A stretch of DNA of 64,000 nt, taken from assembly GCF_965263005.1 (NCBI RefSeq), contig NZ_OZ253579.1:2976001-3040000 (forward strand). Reading direction: 5' to 3'. Origin of the DNA: Rariloculus sp965263005 (GTDB lineage: Bacteria > Pseudomonadota > Gammaproteobacteria > Steroidobacterales > Rariloculaceae). The first letter of the stretch is position 1, and each line of letters begins with the position of its first letter. Both the position numbers and the translations under genes were made by a program. This document shows positions 44,752 to 53,927 of the stretch, in pieces. A model generated the notes under the pieces. It was not told where the DNA came from. It did not search any database and was given only the letters and a program-made list of their open reading frames with translations.

Positions 44752-45141
44752 ATGAAACCGACCCAACCGAAATCGACACCGGCACGCGGCGTTGCGTGGA
44801 TACTCGGCGTACCCGCCCTGGCGATCGTGGCCACGTTCGTGCTGGCGCTCGCGGGCGCCGCCCCGGACGAGTCCGGCGCCGACTGGATCGGCGCGGTCTG
44901 GCTCGCGGCCGTGCTCTGGACGATCGCGGCGACTTTCGTGCAGGCCCTCTGGCAGGGGTTGCGGCACGGCGACTGGTCCGCGTTCACGTGTTGCGACTTG
45001 CCCGGCAACGACGAGGACCTGGATTGGGCGACCAAAACCGGGAAATACGCCTACCTTCGGATCCGGGCCACCCACGAGGACCTCATGCGCGAGGGCGAGC
45101 AATTTCTCGAGGACCACGATCACGGCGATTCCCGCACCTGA
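44752..45141 (+). CDS. Small membrane protein opposite the tra operon; entry-exclusion candidate
   Basis: 129 residues from ATG 44752 (GGAGATCCGTCCC before it). Two hydrophobic segments (GVAWILGVPALAIVATFVLA and WIGAVWLAAVLWTIAATFV) are followed by a soluble acidic tail. It lies between traG and traD, overlaps the traG stop by 22 bases tail-to-tail, and has its own direction. In F this interval holds the entry-exclusion genes traS and traT. No sequence similarity to TraS is recognised, so the role is inferred from position and topology alone. Confidence 0.5.
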   Translation: MKPTQPKSTPARGVAWILGVPALAIVATFVLALAGAAPDESGADWIGAVWLAAVLWTIAATFVQALWQGLRHGDWSAFTCCDLPGNDEDLDWATKTGKYAYLRIRATHEDLMREGEQFLEDHDHGDSRT

Positions 45142-48026
45142 GCGCCGCGCGGCACGTCCTCTATCTGCTGCTCCCCCAGCGGTGCATCCGGGGCGTCGTT
45201 GCGTGCGGTCCCGTAGAGGCGCCCGGCGAGCCACCCGCCGATCAGCGGCACTTCTTCCAGTACCTGCTGGCCCATCGGCTGGCTTCGTTCCGATTCCACC
45301 GCCTCGCGGCCCTCCTCCACGGCTGCTTCCACCGATCGGGTGCGTTCCACGCGTTCGCCGGTCCGCCCACCCATCGCCGCCTCCGTGTCCCCTCGGGACA
45401 CCGCGGCGGAGCCGTCCACATCGCCCGGCACCGCCGCTTGCGCCGCGCGTTCTCTGGTCCCTTCCGCCCAGTCGCCGTATGCCCGCTCTGCGCCAGCGGT
45501 TTGCGTGCCCTGCAGACCCTCGCGTGCGTCCTCATAGGTCGCGCGGCTCGGCAGGCTCGCGACACCTGCACCCGCCGGCGCGGGCAGCCGCTCGGAGACG
45601 AACTCCGCAGCGTATTCGCGCAGCGTTTCGGCCTCCTCGGGCGTTTGCGGGGTCGCGAGCCGCATGGCGCCGCCGACACCGATGGGCCGCCCGTCCCCGC
45701 CGGGGCGTTCGGACAGCCAACCGAAGAACGGCTGGCCCAGTTCCCGGTCGATGGCCTGGGATTCGGCGCGTACCTGGGACGCCTGCGCGCTCCAGTTCTC
45801 CGATGTCTGGAAGCTGGCCGATGCCCGGTCCTCGAACCGCCGCATGCGGGTGAGGTTCGCCCCAAAACTCTCGTCCAGGCTCGCCAGTTCGCTCTCCCCG
45901 GTCGCGCTGGAGTAGCGCCTGGAGGATTCGGAGACCTGCGACCAGAGATCCATGACCTGGTGCTGCTCGGCGTAGTCCTGCATCCGGTTGAACGCCTCGC
46001 TCTCGATGGTCTGGCCCCGCCATGACGCCCGTCCGCTCGCGCCGACGCGCACCACCTTGCCGAAACCTCCCCCGAGGCTCGCTTCGGCGGTCAGCGACGC
46101 CGCCTGGTCCTTCGTGATCCCCCCGATCTCCGACAACCGGTCCACGTGGCTCGACAGGTCCTGGGCCTGGAGGGACTCGGATTCGGTGACGCCGTGCGCG
46201 TGGGCCGTGCCCACGTTGACGTCCCTGGAATGCCGTTCGACCATCGCCGTGGCGTCCGTGGCCGCGGCCGTGCGGGCCATACCCGCTTCGGCCGAGAAAT
46301 TTTCCCCGAGCGTTCGCGATTGGGCGGCGCGGTTTTCGTGGCTCGCGGCCAGCGACTCCGAGAGCCGGATGCCTGCGGCAGGCAACCGACTTGTCGCGAC
46401 ACCGGCGTCGGCGATGGCCGTGCCGTCGGCCGCGACGGTGAACGCCGCGCCTTCCGGCGAGTAACCGGTGTAACGGTCCGTGTCGACGTGGGCCGAAGTG
46501 CGGACCTGGCGGCCTTCGAGGGTTGCGAACCGATGGCTGTCGAGTTGCGTCGAGCCTAGCGAGAGGTTGCCCGTGGAACCCTCTCGTGCCGCGGCGCTGG
46601 CGGCTTCCTGGCCGACATGGAGCACGGACGAGGCGAGTGAGGTGGCGCGGCCGACACCGTAGGCGAGCGCGGCGGCCAGAAACGGCACGGACATGGAAAG
46701 ATATCCCGACATGACGGCCACGTCGGCCGCCACCGCGCGAATTCCCGCCTGCGCCACGAGAGAAATCCCCGCATCGCCCCCCGGCATGAGCGCCGCCGCG
46801 GCCATTTTCTCCGCGGCCTCGCCGAGCGAAATCCGGTGCAGGATCGCGTAGAGCGGCCCCCAGCTCTGAAGCCACACGAACCCGCCGAGGTACGCGCGCA
46901 CGAACGCGCCCCCAGCCGGGGTGAGCATCAACAAGACCGCCATCGGAAAGGACCCGACGTAGAGGCACTCGAACACGATCCGAAGGAGCGGGACCCAGGT
47001 CTCGGCCTGACGGCCGATGGCCCGGTACGCAGCCACGGTCTGGGCCTCGGCGCGGGCCTCTGTGTAGGCGCTGAGCGCGGCGGCGTTGCCCGTTTCGGCG
47101 GACCACTGTTCGCCCGCATCGTGGACGGCGTTCAATACCATCTGTTGGCGGATGATGTCGGCGGCGTTGCGGGATGCGCCGATCAGGAAATCGTGCGCGG
47201 CCGGCAGCGCGGCCAGGAGTTCCGCGCGCGCCAGCGCTTCGGTGTCGGCGTCCGGGAAAATACGGATTCCGAAGATCCCCGCCGCGCGCCCGAGCTCCGC
47301 GGCCCACAGCGCGTCCAGGCGTGCCGCGGCCTCGGCGCAGGTCACGATCTCCCTGTCCACGGGCGTGGCGCCGGTGGCGCCCGCGGGCTGGCGCGTGGCG
47401 AACTCCACGAGCCGCGCGGGCGAGGCGCCGGCGGAGGGAGAACCTCCCGCCGTCACAAGCGCCCAGAGGTCCGTCGTTTCCCGCAGATCGTCCGCCGACA
47501 TGTGCCCCAGAAGCAGCGCATGAAAGATGCACTGGCGGGTGTAGGCCCTGAGGTTGCGGGCAAACACCGCGTCGGTGATCTCCATGCGGGTGACGGCATC
47601 GGCCAGCCTCGATCCGAAGATCATCCCGTGGCGCTGGTAGGTGAGATCGTCCGGGAGTGTGAACGCCTGCTCCGTAAGCCTTGTCAGCCCGTCACCGACC
47701 TCGGACGTGAGGGACGCGAAGATCGCGAGCCCGATCGGTACGTTGTCCACCACCGCAGGCGCGAGCGCCGGGTCCAGCCGGTCCACGACCCGCACGGTGG
47801 CTTTCGGGACGATCATCACGCCCCAGATGGCGGTGAACATCAGTACCCATTTCGCGTTGTCCCTCCAGGACCCGCCGAACGCGGTCCGGAACAGGATCCA
47901 CGCGAGCCCGGCGACACCGGCGAGTTGGGCGAGCGACAGATACGCGCTGCCGCCCGTGATCGCCGCGACGGCGTTGAGAAGGTCTACCAGGTAGACCCCG
48001 CCGCCCAGGGTGAAGAGTTCGTACAT
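45120..48026 (-). CDS. traG: Conjugal transfer protein TraG (mating-pair stabilisation)
   Basis: 968 residues from ATG 48026 (GGAGCGGG before it). The N-terminal 450 residues hold several membrane segments with the TraG_N pattern (MYELFTLGGGVYLVDLLNAV, GLAWILFRTAFGGSWRDNAK, GGFVWLQSWGPLYAILHRIS). The C-terminal half is periplasmic, Ala/Ser-rich and helical. TraG acts in pilus assembly and mating-pair stabilisation, and its C-terminal part takes part in entry exclusion in F. It follows traH. Confidence 0.9.
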   Translation of the reverse strand: MYELFTLGGGVYLVDLLNAVAAITGGSAYLSLAQLAGVAGLAWILFRTAFGGSWRDNAKWVLMFTAIWGVMIVPKATVRVVDRLDPALAPAVVDNVPIGLAIFASLTSEVGDGLTRLTEQAFTLPDDLTYQRHGMIFGSRLADAVTRMEITDAVFARNLRAYTRQCIFHALLLGHMSADDLRETTDLWALVTAGGSPSAGASPARLVEFATRQPAGATGATPVDREIVTCAEAAARLDALWAAELGRAAGIFGIRIFPDADTEALARAELLAALPAAHDFLIGASRNAADIIRQQMVLNAVHDAGEQWSAETGNAAALSAYTEARAEAQTVAAYRAIGRQAETWVPLLRIVFECLYVGSFPMAVLLMLTPAGGAFVRAYLGGFVWLQSWGPLYAILHRISLGEAAEKMAAAALMPGGDAGISLVAQAGIRAVAADVAVMSGYLSMSVPFLAAALAYGVGRATSLASSVLHVGQEAASAAAREGSTGNLSLGSTQLDSHRFATLEGRQVRTSAHVDTDRYTGYSPEGAAFTVAADGTAIADAGVATSRLPAAGIRLSESLAASHENRAAQSRTLGENFSAEAGMARTAAATDATAMVERHSRDVNVGTAHAHGVTESESLQAQDLSSHVDRLSEIGGITKDQAASLTAEASLGGGFGKVVRVGASGRASWRGQTIESEAFNRMQDYAEQHQVMDLWSQVSESSRRYSSATGESELASLDESFGANLTRMRRFEDRASASFQTSENWSAQASQVRAESQAIDRELGQPFFGWLSERPGGDGRPIGVGGAMRLATPQTPEEAETLREYAAEFVSERLPAPAGAGVASLPSRATYEDAREGLQGTQTAGAERAYGDWAEGTRERAAQAAVPGDVDGSAAVSRGDTEAAMGGRTGERVERTRSVEAAVEEGREAVESERSQPMGQQVLEEVPLIGGWLAGRLYGTARNDAPDAPLGEQQIEDVPRGAQVRESP

Positions 48027-48049
48027 CCCGCTCCACCGTTATGTCGGCG

Positions 48050-49564
48050 CTATCGCCCGCCGACCCCGCCCTGGCCGCGCGAGAACGCGAGCGCGGCGCG
48101 GAGATCCGCGGACAGCGCGCCCGCGAGCTCGGTCTCGATCAGGCGCAATTTTTCGACCACGGCCAGCGCCGTGTTGAACCGCTGCAATCCCTCCTGCCGA
48201 TGCGTGCTCAGCGCGATGCGGTTCTCCCGCAGTGTCTGTCGCCAGCGTTCGAGCTGCGTCCCGTCGGCGCTGTCGAGCGTCCCCGCCCGGGCTTCGATCG
48301 ACCGGTGCAGATCCGAAATCCACACCTGCAATACATCGAGCGCCACGGCTTCTGCGAGCGCATCGACCTCCTGGTCGATCACAGCGCCGCGGTAGGCCGC
48401 CGCGGCGTTGATGACCCGGTAGACGGGGAGTGTGGTGAGGTTGACCAGCCCGAGCGCCGGCGCCGGCGGGACCGTGTCGTTGCGCACCGCGTCAACGAGG
48501 TCGCGCATGAGCCCGGCCACCCGGGCCCGCAAGCCCCGATCCGCCGGGATGTTCACTCGCCCGAGCGTCGGGTTGAGGCAATCGAGCGGCGTATCGCAGG
48601 TGTACACCGGCAGATCCCCGCCGCCTTCCATGAGGATTTCGGTGACTTCGCGGTCGAGTGCTAGCGGTTCGAGCACCCGCACCGCAGGGGGCACCGTGGA
48701 TCCGTCCGTCACGGGCGCGGTGACGATGATCGTCCCGGTGATGGACATCGCGAACTCCCCCAACGCCTGATCCGCCGAGAGAAACGTCGAACCCTGCACC
48801 GCCTCCCAGGCGTAGTTGACGTTGACCGGCGCCTGGTCGGCTAGTTCTCCCGTCGCCGCGGCCAGCGTTGAATACCGTTGCCCACCCGACCCGCAGCCAT
48901 GACGCGCGGCCGCATAATCCGAAAAAATCCCTTGCGATGTCCCGATGCCCGCGCAGATCGAGGCACTGGCCCGGTCGTTGGTGGACCAGGCGGCGCCCAC
49001 CAGCGACTGGGCCATCTCGCACGAGTTGATGCTCTGGTTGTTGACCCATTGGGCCAACGCCCGCAGCTTGCTCATGGTCTCGGCAATGACCGGAGAGATC
49101 GTTTCCAGCGCCAGATCGAACGCGAACCCCGTGGCGTTTTGGGCGATGCCCCGGGCAAACGCCACCAGCTGGTCCGAATCGATGAACGAAAAGGCGCCCG
49201 CGAACGCGTCAATCCCGCCGCAGCCGGCCCGGAACGACGGCAGGCTCACCGTGCCGATACGCTCGGACTGCACCGGCGCTCTCAGATACAGGTTTCCGAG
49301 CGTCCAGTGCCCGGATGCCTGGCCCTCGAACGCGGTGGGACCGGTGGTGTTCACCGCCGCGCCGTCCCAGAAGCGCTGCATTTCGGAAAGGACATCCGCC
49401 CGGGCGGAAATGGTGGCGGCGGCCAGGGCGGCTGCTGCGCCGAACGGAAGCAGGTGGGCACACCGCTTCCGTTGACGCAATTCTTTTGTCCGCCGATGGC
49501 CGCCGCCGATGACCTTACCACACCGTTTTTCCTTCACCGTGCCCCCATATCCTTTAGTAGTCAT
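48050..49564 (-). CDS. traH: Conjugal transfer protein TraH
   Basis: 504 residues from ATG 49564, chosen for GAGGTTGGCA before it. After a basic start and a signal segment (LLPFGAAAALAAATISARAD) come the TraH marks: VQSERIGTVSLPSFRAGCGG, IDAFAGAFSFIDSDQLVAFA, AETMSKLRALAQWVNNQSIN and SCEMAQSLVGA. It is a periplasmic or outer-membrane-associated factor for F-pilus extension. It overlaps traF by 11 bases. Confidence 0.93.
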   Translation of the reverse strand: MTTKGYGGTVKEKRCGKVIGGGHRRTKELRQRKRCAHLLPFGAAAALAAATISARADVLSEMQRFWDGAAVNTTGPTAFEGQASGHWTLGNLYLRAPVQSERIGTVSLPSFRAGCGGIDAFAGAFSFIDSDQLVAFARGIAQNATGFAFDLALETISPVIAETMSKLRALAQWVNNQSINSCEMAQSLVGAAWSTNDRASASICAGIGTSQGIFSDYAAARHGCGSGGQRYSTLAAATGELADQAPVNVNYAWEAVQGSTFLSADQALGEFAMSITGTIIVTAPVTDGSTVPPAVRVLEPLALDREVTEILMEGGGDLPVYTCDTPLDCLNPTLGRVNIPADRGLRARVAGLMRDLVDAVRNDTVPPAPALGLVNLTTLPVYRVINAAAAYRGAVIDQEVDALAEAVALDVLQVWISDLHRSIEARAGTLDSADGTQLERWRQTLRENRIALSTHRQEGLQRFNTALAVVEKLRLIETELAGALSADLRAALAFSRGQGGVGGR

Positions 49565-50366
49565 TGCCAACCTCAAGTGCGGTGAGCGCGTAGATGCGTT
49601 CGGCGAGCTGGTCCTCGGCGACCACGCCGAACGCCACGGGAAGCACCTCGCCGGTCTCGGTATCGAAAAGCACCACCGCCGGCAGCGGGGCGCCGACGAG
49701 CCCGAGTTGGGCGGCCCGGCCGTTGTCGGGCACCGCTTCCGGCCATCCTTCGAGCGCCTCGCCCGTCATCGATACCGCGAGCACGTCCAGGCCGTGGCGG
49801 AGCGCAAACGCACGCAGGAGCGGGCCGAACACCCGGCATCCCGCGCAGTGGCTGTCGCCGAGATAGATAAGCCCGTACCGCTCCCCCAGGTTCGCGAGCG
49901 CACTTTGCACCGCCGCCAGGCGGTTGTCGGACCAGAGTTGTTTCGCCAGCGCCCCGGCGGGACGGGTGAGGGTGTAATCGAGTTCGGGCGTCGACCAGAC
50001 CACCCGCCGGAACACGTCCGAAAAAGTCGAGGCGCGCTGCAGGGACGCCTGCTGCAGGTGCAGGTAGGCGGCGACGTTTTCCGGTGTCGGTTGGAGGATC
50101 GCGGTCGCGCGGGATTCTTCGAGTTGTTGGCGCATCCGCGCGATCTCCTCGGTCGCGGAAGGCCCTGCGGGCGGCAGTACAGTCTCTGCTTCGCTCGACT
50201 CAACCGGTTTGACGGGCGCAGCCCGATCGCAATAGAAGTGCCAGCCGAGCGATGCGTCCGAACCCGGCTCCCCACACCAGGGATGCCATTCGCGTGCGAC
50301 GGCCGGCGCCGCGGCCACCACCAACCCGATGGCCATGCAGGAGCCTGTATATAAGGTGTGTCGCAT
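49554..50366 (-). CDS. traF: Conjugal transfer protein TraF (thioredoxin-like)
   Basis: 270 residues from ATG 50366 (GAGGGGACGGCG before it). A signal peptide ends at AAAPAVARE. The N-terminal half includes WHFYCDRAAP and a helix; the C-terminal half is a thioredoxin-like domain (RYGLIYLGDSHCAGCRVFGP, ALRHGLDVLAVSM, GAPLPAVVLFDTETGEVLPV). It keeps a CxxC (CAGC), unlike F TraF, so disulfide exchange in the periplasm is likely, useful for Cys-rich TraU, TraN and TraH. Confidence 0.9.
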   Translation of the reverse strand: MRHTLYTGSCMAIGLVVAAAPAVAREWHPWCGEPGSDASLGWHFYCDRAAPVKPVESSEAETVLPPAGPSATEEIARMRQQLEESRATAILQPTPENVAAYLHLQQASLQRASTFSDVFRRVVWSTPELDYTLTRPAGALAKQLWSDNRLAAVQSALANLGERYGLIYLGDSHCAGCRVFGPLLRAFALRHGLDVLAVSMTGEALEGWPEAVPDNGRAAQLGLVGAPLPAVVLFDTETGEVLPVAFGVVAEDQLAERIYALTALEVGNDY

Positions 50367-50376
50367 CGCCGTCCCC

Positions 50377-51480
50377 TCAGTCGTTCTCGCGGTAAAACTC
50401 ACCGATCCGGTTGCGCATCGCCGCGCCAGTCGATCCCGCGTCCGGCAACGAAATCCCCGGCGCTTTGCTGGTGTCGAGCAGCGTGTCGGAGAATTCCGAG
50501 AGATCGACCCGATCGAAGTCGATACGCTGGATCTCCGCGATGCTGAACCCGCGGCAGTCGTCCCAGGTCATCCCGAGTTGCGGGCGCGCCTGTTCGTGGA
50601 GAATCCGCCCGAGTTCGGAGGTAAACACGCACCAGGCCCGGTCGCGCCTGCGGCAGATCCCGAGGATGCGCTTGGCGCAATATTCCCCGAGGTAGTGGGT
50701 CACGCCCGCGGCCCGGGCCTCGGCGAGTTCCTCTTCCTCCACACTGCAGCCGGCGAGCCCCACTTCGACCAAGACACCCGAGTCGGTGCAGCAGTTCTGC
50801 CCGCCGAGAAACCGCACGGGACAGGCCTGGTGCTCGCCGGTGAAGACACTCATGTTGTCCCGGTCGAATTCATCGCCGCCCATCTCCATGACCATGTTGA
50901 GTTGCGCGGCCGCGGGCACGAAGGCCGTGTTCGCGGGGGTGTCGACGCGCTCGCAACCGGCGCCGACGCAATACGTCACCCCGCCGCAGCGCCCGCCGGC
51001 TCCGGCGTCATCGAGATCCGCGCCGCATTCGCGCACCGTGCCCGACGCGAGGCTATCGGCCCGCCACGCCGGAGCGTTTGGAGTGTTTTGTACGGTGTCG
51101 CCGCGCTGGATTTCCGGATCGGTCTCGGACAGGGAGACATCCGGACGCGACAGCGTGCCGTCCACCACCGCACGGCCCACCGCGCCACCCGCATCGTTCG
51201 GGTCCGCCAGCGCCCGGCGAGCCGCCGTCTCCATCCCGGCCGCCGTGTGATTGGCCTCCGGCCGGTCCGTGCCCGCGAAGCCCGGGACGTTCAGGGGCTG
51301 GCTCGCGTCGCTCGCCACCGCCCGCGCGGCGGCCTGTCCCACGGACCCCAGCGCTTGAGCCGCTTCTTTCGCCTCCCGGTTTGAATCCTGGGCCACCGCT
51401 GCCCCGCCGAGCAGCGAGCAAACCAGAAAAAGGGCCAACGAGACATCGCGTGGCCGTCGTGTCCTCAATCGATTCTTCAA
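50377..51480 (-). CDS. traN: Conjugal transfer protein TraN (short form)
   Basis: 367 residues. The start is a TTG at 51480 that overlaps the trbC stop (TTGA); a strong GAGGAG site precedes it. A signal peptide (SLALFLVCSLLGGAAVAQ) is followed by a Cys-rich body. The C-terminal signature is FLGGQNCCTDSG, YLGEYCAKR, AWCVFTSELGRILHEQARPQ and DDCRGFSIAEIQRIDFDRVD. It is the outer-membrane protein that recognises recipients in F-like mating. It is much shorter than F TraN (602 residues), lacking most of the surface-exposed middle. Confidence 0.85.
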   Translation of the reverse strand: MKNRLRTRRPRDVSLALFLVCSLLGGAAVAQDSNREAKEAAQALGSVGQAAARAVASDASQPLNVPGFAGTDRPEANHTAAGMETAARRALADPNDAGGAVGRAVVDGTLSRPDVSLSETDPEIQRGDTVQNTPNAPAWRADSLASGTVRECGADLDDAGAGGRCGGVTYCVGAGCERVDTPANTAFVPAAAQLNMVMEMGGDEFDRDNMSVFTGEHQACPVRFLGGQNCCTDSGVLVEVGLAGCSVEEEELAEARAAGVTHYLGEYCAKRILGICRRRDRAWCVFTSELGRILHEQARPQLGMTWDDCRGFSIAEIQRIDFDRVDLSEFSDTLLDTSKAPGISLPDAGSTGAAMRNRIGEFYREND

Positions 51481-52205
51481 TGCGTTTCTCCTCTCAGCAC
51501 GGCCAATTGCCTGATGGCCGTGTCTCGACCCGGGCCGCCTTCCCGCACGATGGCTTCAAGCGCGCCCTCCAACCCGATGTTCCCGGTCACGAGATCGTGC
51601 GGCGGCGGTGGATCCGACGAACAGCCCGGGGTGGTGCACGCGGGGACACCGCCCGGTATGACCGCGACAGCGGGTACCGAGCCGATGCGCAACAGCCGGA
51701 AGAGCCGCGGATCGATGCCCGCGCCCGCGCCGTCCTCGGCATGACGTGCCGCGATCCGGTTCACGGTCGCCGTCAATCCGCCCTCGGCCACGCCGCGCAG
51801 CACCATCGGGGCGCCGATCCGCGCCGCTTCCCGGCTCCATTGGCGCCAGCTCGGCTCAGGCACCGACAGGCTCATGAAGACAAGCACTTCCGCCGTATTC
51901 GCCCGGTTGCCCGCAAAACTTTGCGCCAGCGCCGACGGAGTCGGTCCGCCCGGAACCAGCGCCGGGCCGGCCTCCGGGCCGCTCGACAGCGCCTGTTCGA
52001 TGACCGTCTGCGCCCAGGACGCGAGCTCCTCATGTTCCTCCGCCACTATCTTGTCGAGGGAGTCGCCCAGCACCGCGTCGACCAGTGCCTGGGCGTCCGT
52101 TTCGGCATCGGTTCGCTCGACGTCCAGGGTGGATTGTTGGCCGATCGCGGAGACGCACCATGCGCAGCACATCGCCGCGATCGTAATGATTTGCGTTTTG
52201 TTCAT
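51477..52205 (-). CDS. trbC: Type-F conjugative pilin assembly protein TrbC
   Basis: 242 residues from ATG 52205, with a signal peptide (IITIAAMCCAWCVSAIGQ). The conserved domain reads VLVFMSLSVPEPSWRQWSRE, APMVLRGVAEGGLTATVNRI, DPRLFRLLRIGSVPAVAVIP and HDLVTGNIGLEGALEAIVRE, the TrbC_Ftype pattern. It is a periplasmic protein required for pilus assembly. It lies between traU and traN as in F. Confidence 0.92.
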   Translation of the reverse strand: MNKTQIITIAAMCCAWCVSAIGQQSTLDVERTDAETDAQALVDAVLGDSLDKIVAEEHEELASWAQTVIEQALSSGPEAGPALVPGGPTPSALAQSFAGNRANTAEVLVFMSLSVPEPSWRQWSREAARIGAPMVLRGVAEGGLTATVNRIAARHAEDGAGAGIDPRLFRLLRIGSVPAVAVIPGGVPACTTPGCSSDPPPPHDLVTGNIGLEGALEAIVREGGPGRDTAIRQLAVLRGETH

Positions 52206-52215
52206 GCGGGCATGC

Positions 52216-53217
52216 TCACAACACACAACAATTTTTTTTCCTCCAGAGGAGGTATCCGAAGTTCTCGCCCGATACGGGCAGTTCCCGGAGCGACTCCCAG
52301 AGCACGGACGAACGTCCGGTGGGGTTGCACCCCAGAAGCGGGGCCGTGGCCGGGACGGGCTGGCTCATCTGCCAGCGGTACTGGGTCTTCTTGATGATCG
52401 GCATCGGCACCGGTCCGCACAGCGCCTCCTGTCCCGAGGTCCCCGGAGCCAGTCCCAGCCGGTGCAGGCGGTACACCATCCGCTCGGCGGCGAGCAGCGA
52501 GGCCTGAACGCCGCCGACGTGCGCGCTGACGGCGCCGGTCAACGGGTACATTCCGCCCTGGCACCCCGCGCACCAGAACAGCCCGTCAAGCGGCAGTCCG
52601 GCGGTGGCCGCCACGCAATCGGCGGCGCAGGCCGCCTGCGCGAGGACGCCCGTAAACAGCACCGCCTCGGGGTGCAGCAGAAACGAGAGTTCCTCGTCGT
52701 TCCAGGTGGGATCCAGTTCCGACACCCAGGCGATGTCCAGCCCGCCGGTTTGCATGCAGCCCAGATCGAGCAATGCCCCGATCCACGAGAGCAACGGATA
52801 GTTGTAGTAATGGACGTGCCACAGGGACCCGGACGACCCGTCGCCGCTCGAGGATCCGGTGCGGCCGCGCGCGGCCCCCACGCCCGGATCGATGCTGAGC
52901 CCACCCAGGTTCGAAAAGCAGTACGGCGCGCGGGACACGTCGATCAATCTCGCCGGTTCCCACATCCCCACCGCGAGTCCGATCCTCGGGATGGGCGTGC
53001 CGCAGTAGCACAGCGGAGAGGGCGGGTTCGGCGTATCCGGCGCGCCGGCCGCCGCGCCGATGCCCAACGCGCCGATGGAGATCGGAAAGAGGCACTCCCA
53101 GCACACATCCGTCAGAGGATTGACGAACCGGCCGGTGCACTCCTGGCCCCATGCCCCGCCGTACGGCAGGAGTGTGAGCAGGACGCAGACTCTCAACAGA
53201 ATACGAAACAGGCTCAT
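52216..53217 (-). CDS. traU: Conjugal transfer protein TraU
   Basis: 333 residues from ATG 53217, which overlaps the traW stop. A signal peptide is followed by the Cys-rich TraU body: CTGRFVNPLTDVCWECLFPI, LCYCGTPIPRIGLAVGMWEP, HVHYYNYPLLSWIGALLDLG, WNDEELSFLLHPEAVLFTGV and the end GENFGYLLWRKKNCCVL. It is a periplasmic protein for DNA transfer and mating-pair stability, with many disulfides expected. Confidence 0.95.
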   Translation of the reverse strand: MSLFRILLRVCVLLTLLPYGGAWGQECTGRFVNPLTDVCWECLFPISIGALGIGAAAGAPDTPNPPSPLCYCGTPIPRIGLAVGMWEPARLIDVSRAPYCFSNLGGLSIDPGVGAARGRTGSSSGDGSSGSLWHVHYYNYPLLSWIGALLDLGCMQTGGLDIAWVSELDPTWNDEELSFLLHPEAVLFTGVLAQAACAADCVAATAGLPLDGLFWCAGCQGGMYPLTGAVSAHVGGVQASLLAAERMVYRLHRLGLAPGTSGQEALCGPVPMPIIKKTQYRWQMSQPVPATAPLLGCNPTGRSSVLWESLRELPVSGENFGYLLWRKKNCCVL

Positions 53218-53927
53218 GGCGCCACCTCGTCGTTGGAAAGGGCATCGCGAACGGTGTTTTCGCGAACGGGGATCTCTCGGCCGTTCTCGTCCAGCGGGAT
53301 TTCGGTTATTCGCAGCTTCAGCCCTTCCTGGCGGATCCGGGTCGGGGTGGCTTTGAGCCCGAACCGCTCGGTGAGCGCACCGGTCTGATCGAAGTAGAAT
53401 GCGCGCCCGCGGGCCCGCGACAGATCGAACGGCCGCCCGGCCAGGAGCACGATCGTCGTCGGAGAAACCCGCGCCAGCGCCCACTCGACCTCCACTTCGC
53501 GGGTACCGTCGATGAACAGCAGTTCCTGCAGGAGGGGACGGTGGGCAAGGGGCTCGATGCGCGTGCCCGCGGCGGCGAGCACCGTTCCGTCCGGACCGAC
53601 AATATTCTCCTGCACGGTGATCGACGGATCGAACAGCCATGTCCGCGACACGCGGGCGGGCTGGATGCCGGGCACCGGTTCCGGCGCCTCCAGGCGCTCG
53701 CGCGCCCGGGCTTTCGCTTCCTCATCCAGGCGCGCGCGTTCGCCCGAGCGTTCGAGTTCGACGAGTTGCTGCTCGATCCGGTCCAGCAGGTCCGCCTCGG
53801 CGATCCGCCACGTCTCGCCCAGCACGCCCAGGTCCCTGGCCGCCACGGGCATCGCCGCATCCAGCACACCCGCGAGCCACACCGCCGCGATTGCGTGCCG
53901 GCCGCGAAGATCGCGAATGCGCATCAT
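53214..53927 (-). CDS. traW: Conjugal transfer protein TraW
   Basis: 237 residues from ATG 53927 (GGAGACATACCC before it). A signal peptide (AAVWLAGVLDAAMPVAARD) precedes DLGVLGETWRIAEADLLDRI, the TraW start motif. Then come RTWLFDPSITVQENIVGPDG and LLFIDGTREVEVEWAL, and finally AFYFDQTGALTERFGLKATP. It is a periplasmic pilus-assembly protein that acts with TrbC. It overlaps traU and the peptidase gene by 4 bases each. Confidence 0.92.
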   Translation of the reverse strand: MMRIRDLRGRHAIAAVWLAGVLDAAMPVAARDLGVLGETWRIAEADLLDRIEQQLVELERSGERARLDEEAKARARERLEAPEPVPGIQPARVSRTWLFDPSITVQENIVGPDGTVLAAAGTRIEPLAHRPLLQELLFIDGTREVEVEWALARVSPTTIVLLAGRPFDLSRARGRAFYFDQTGALTERFGLKATPTRIRQEGLKLRITEIPLDENGREIPVRENTVRDALSNDEVAP

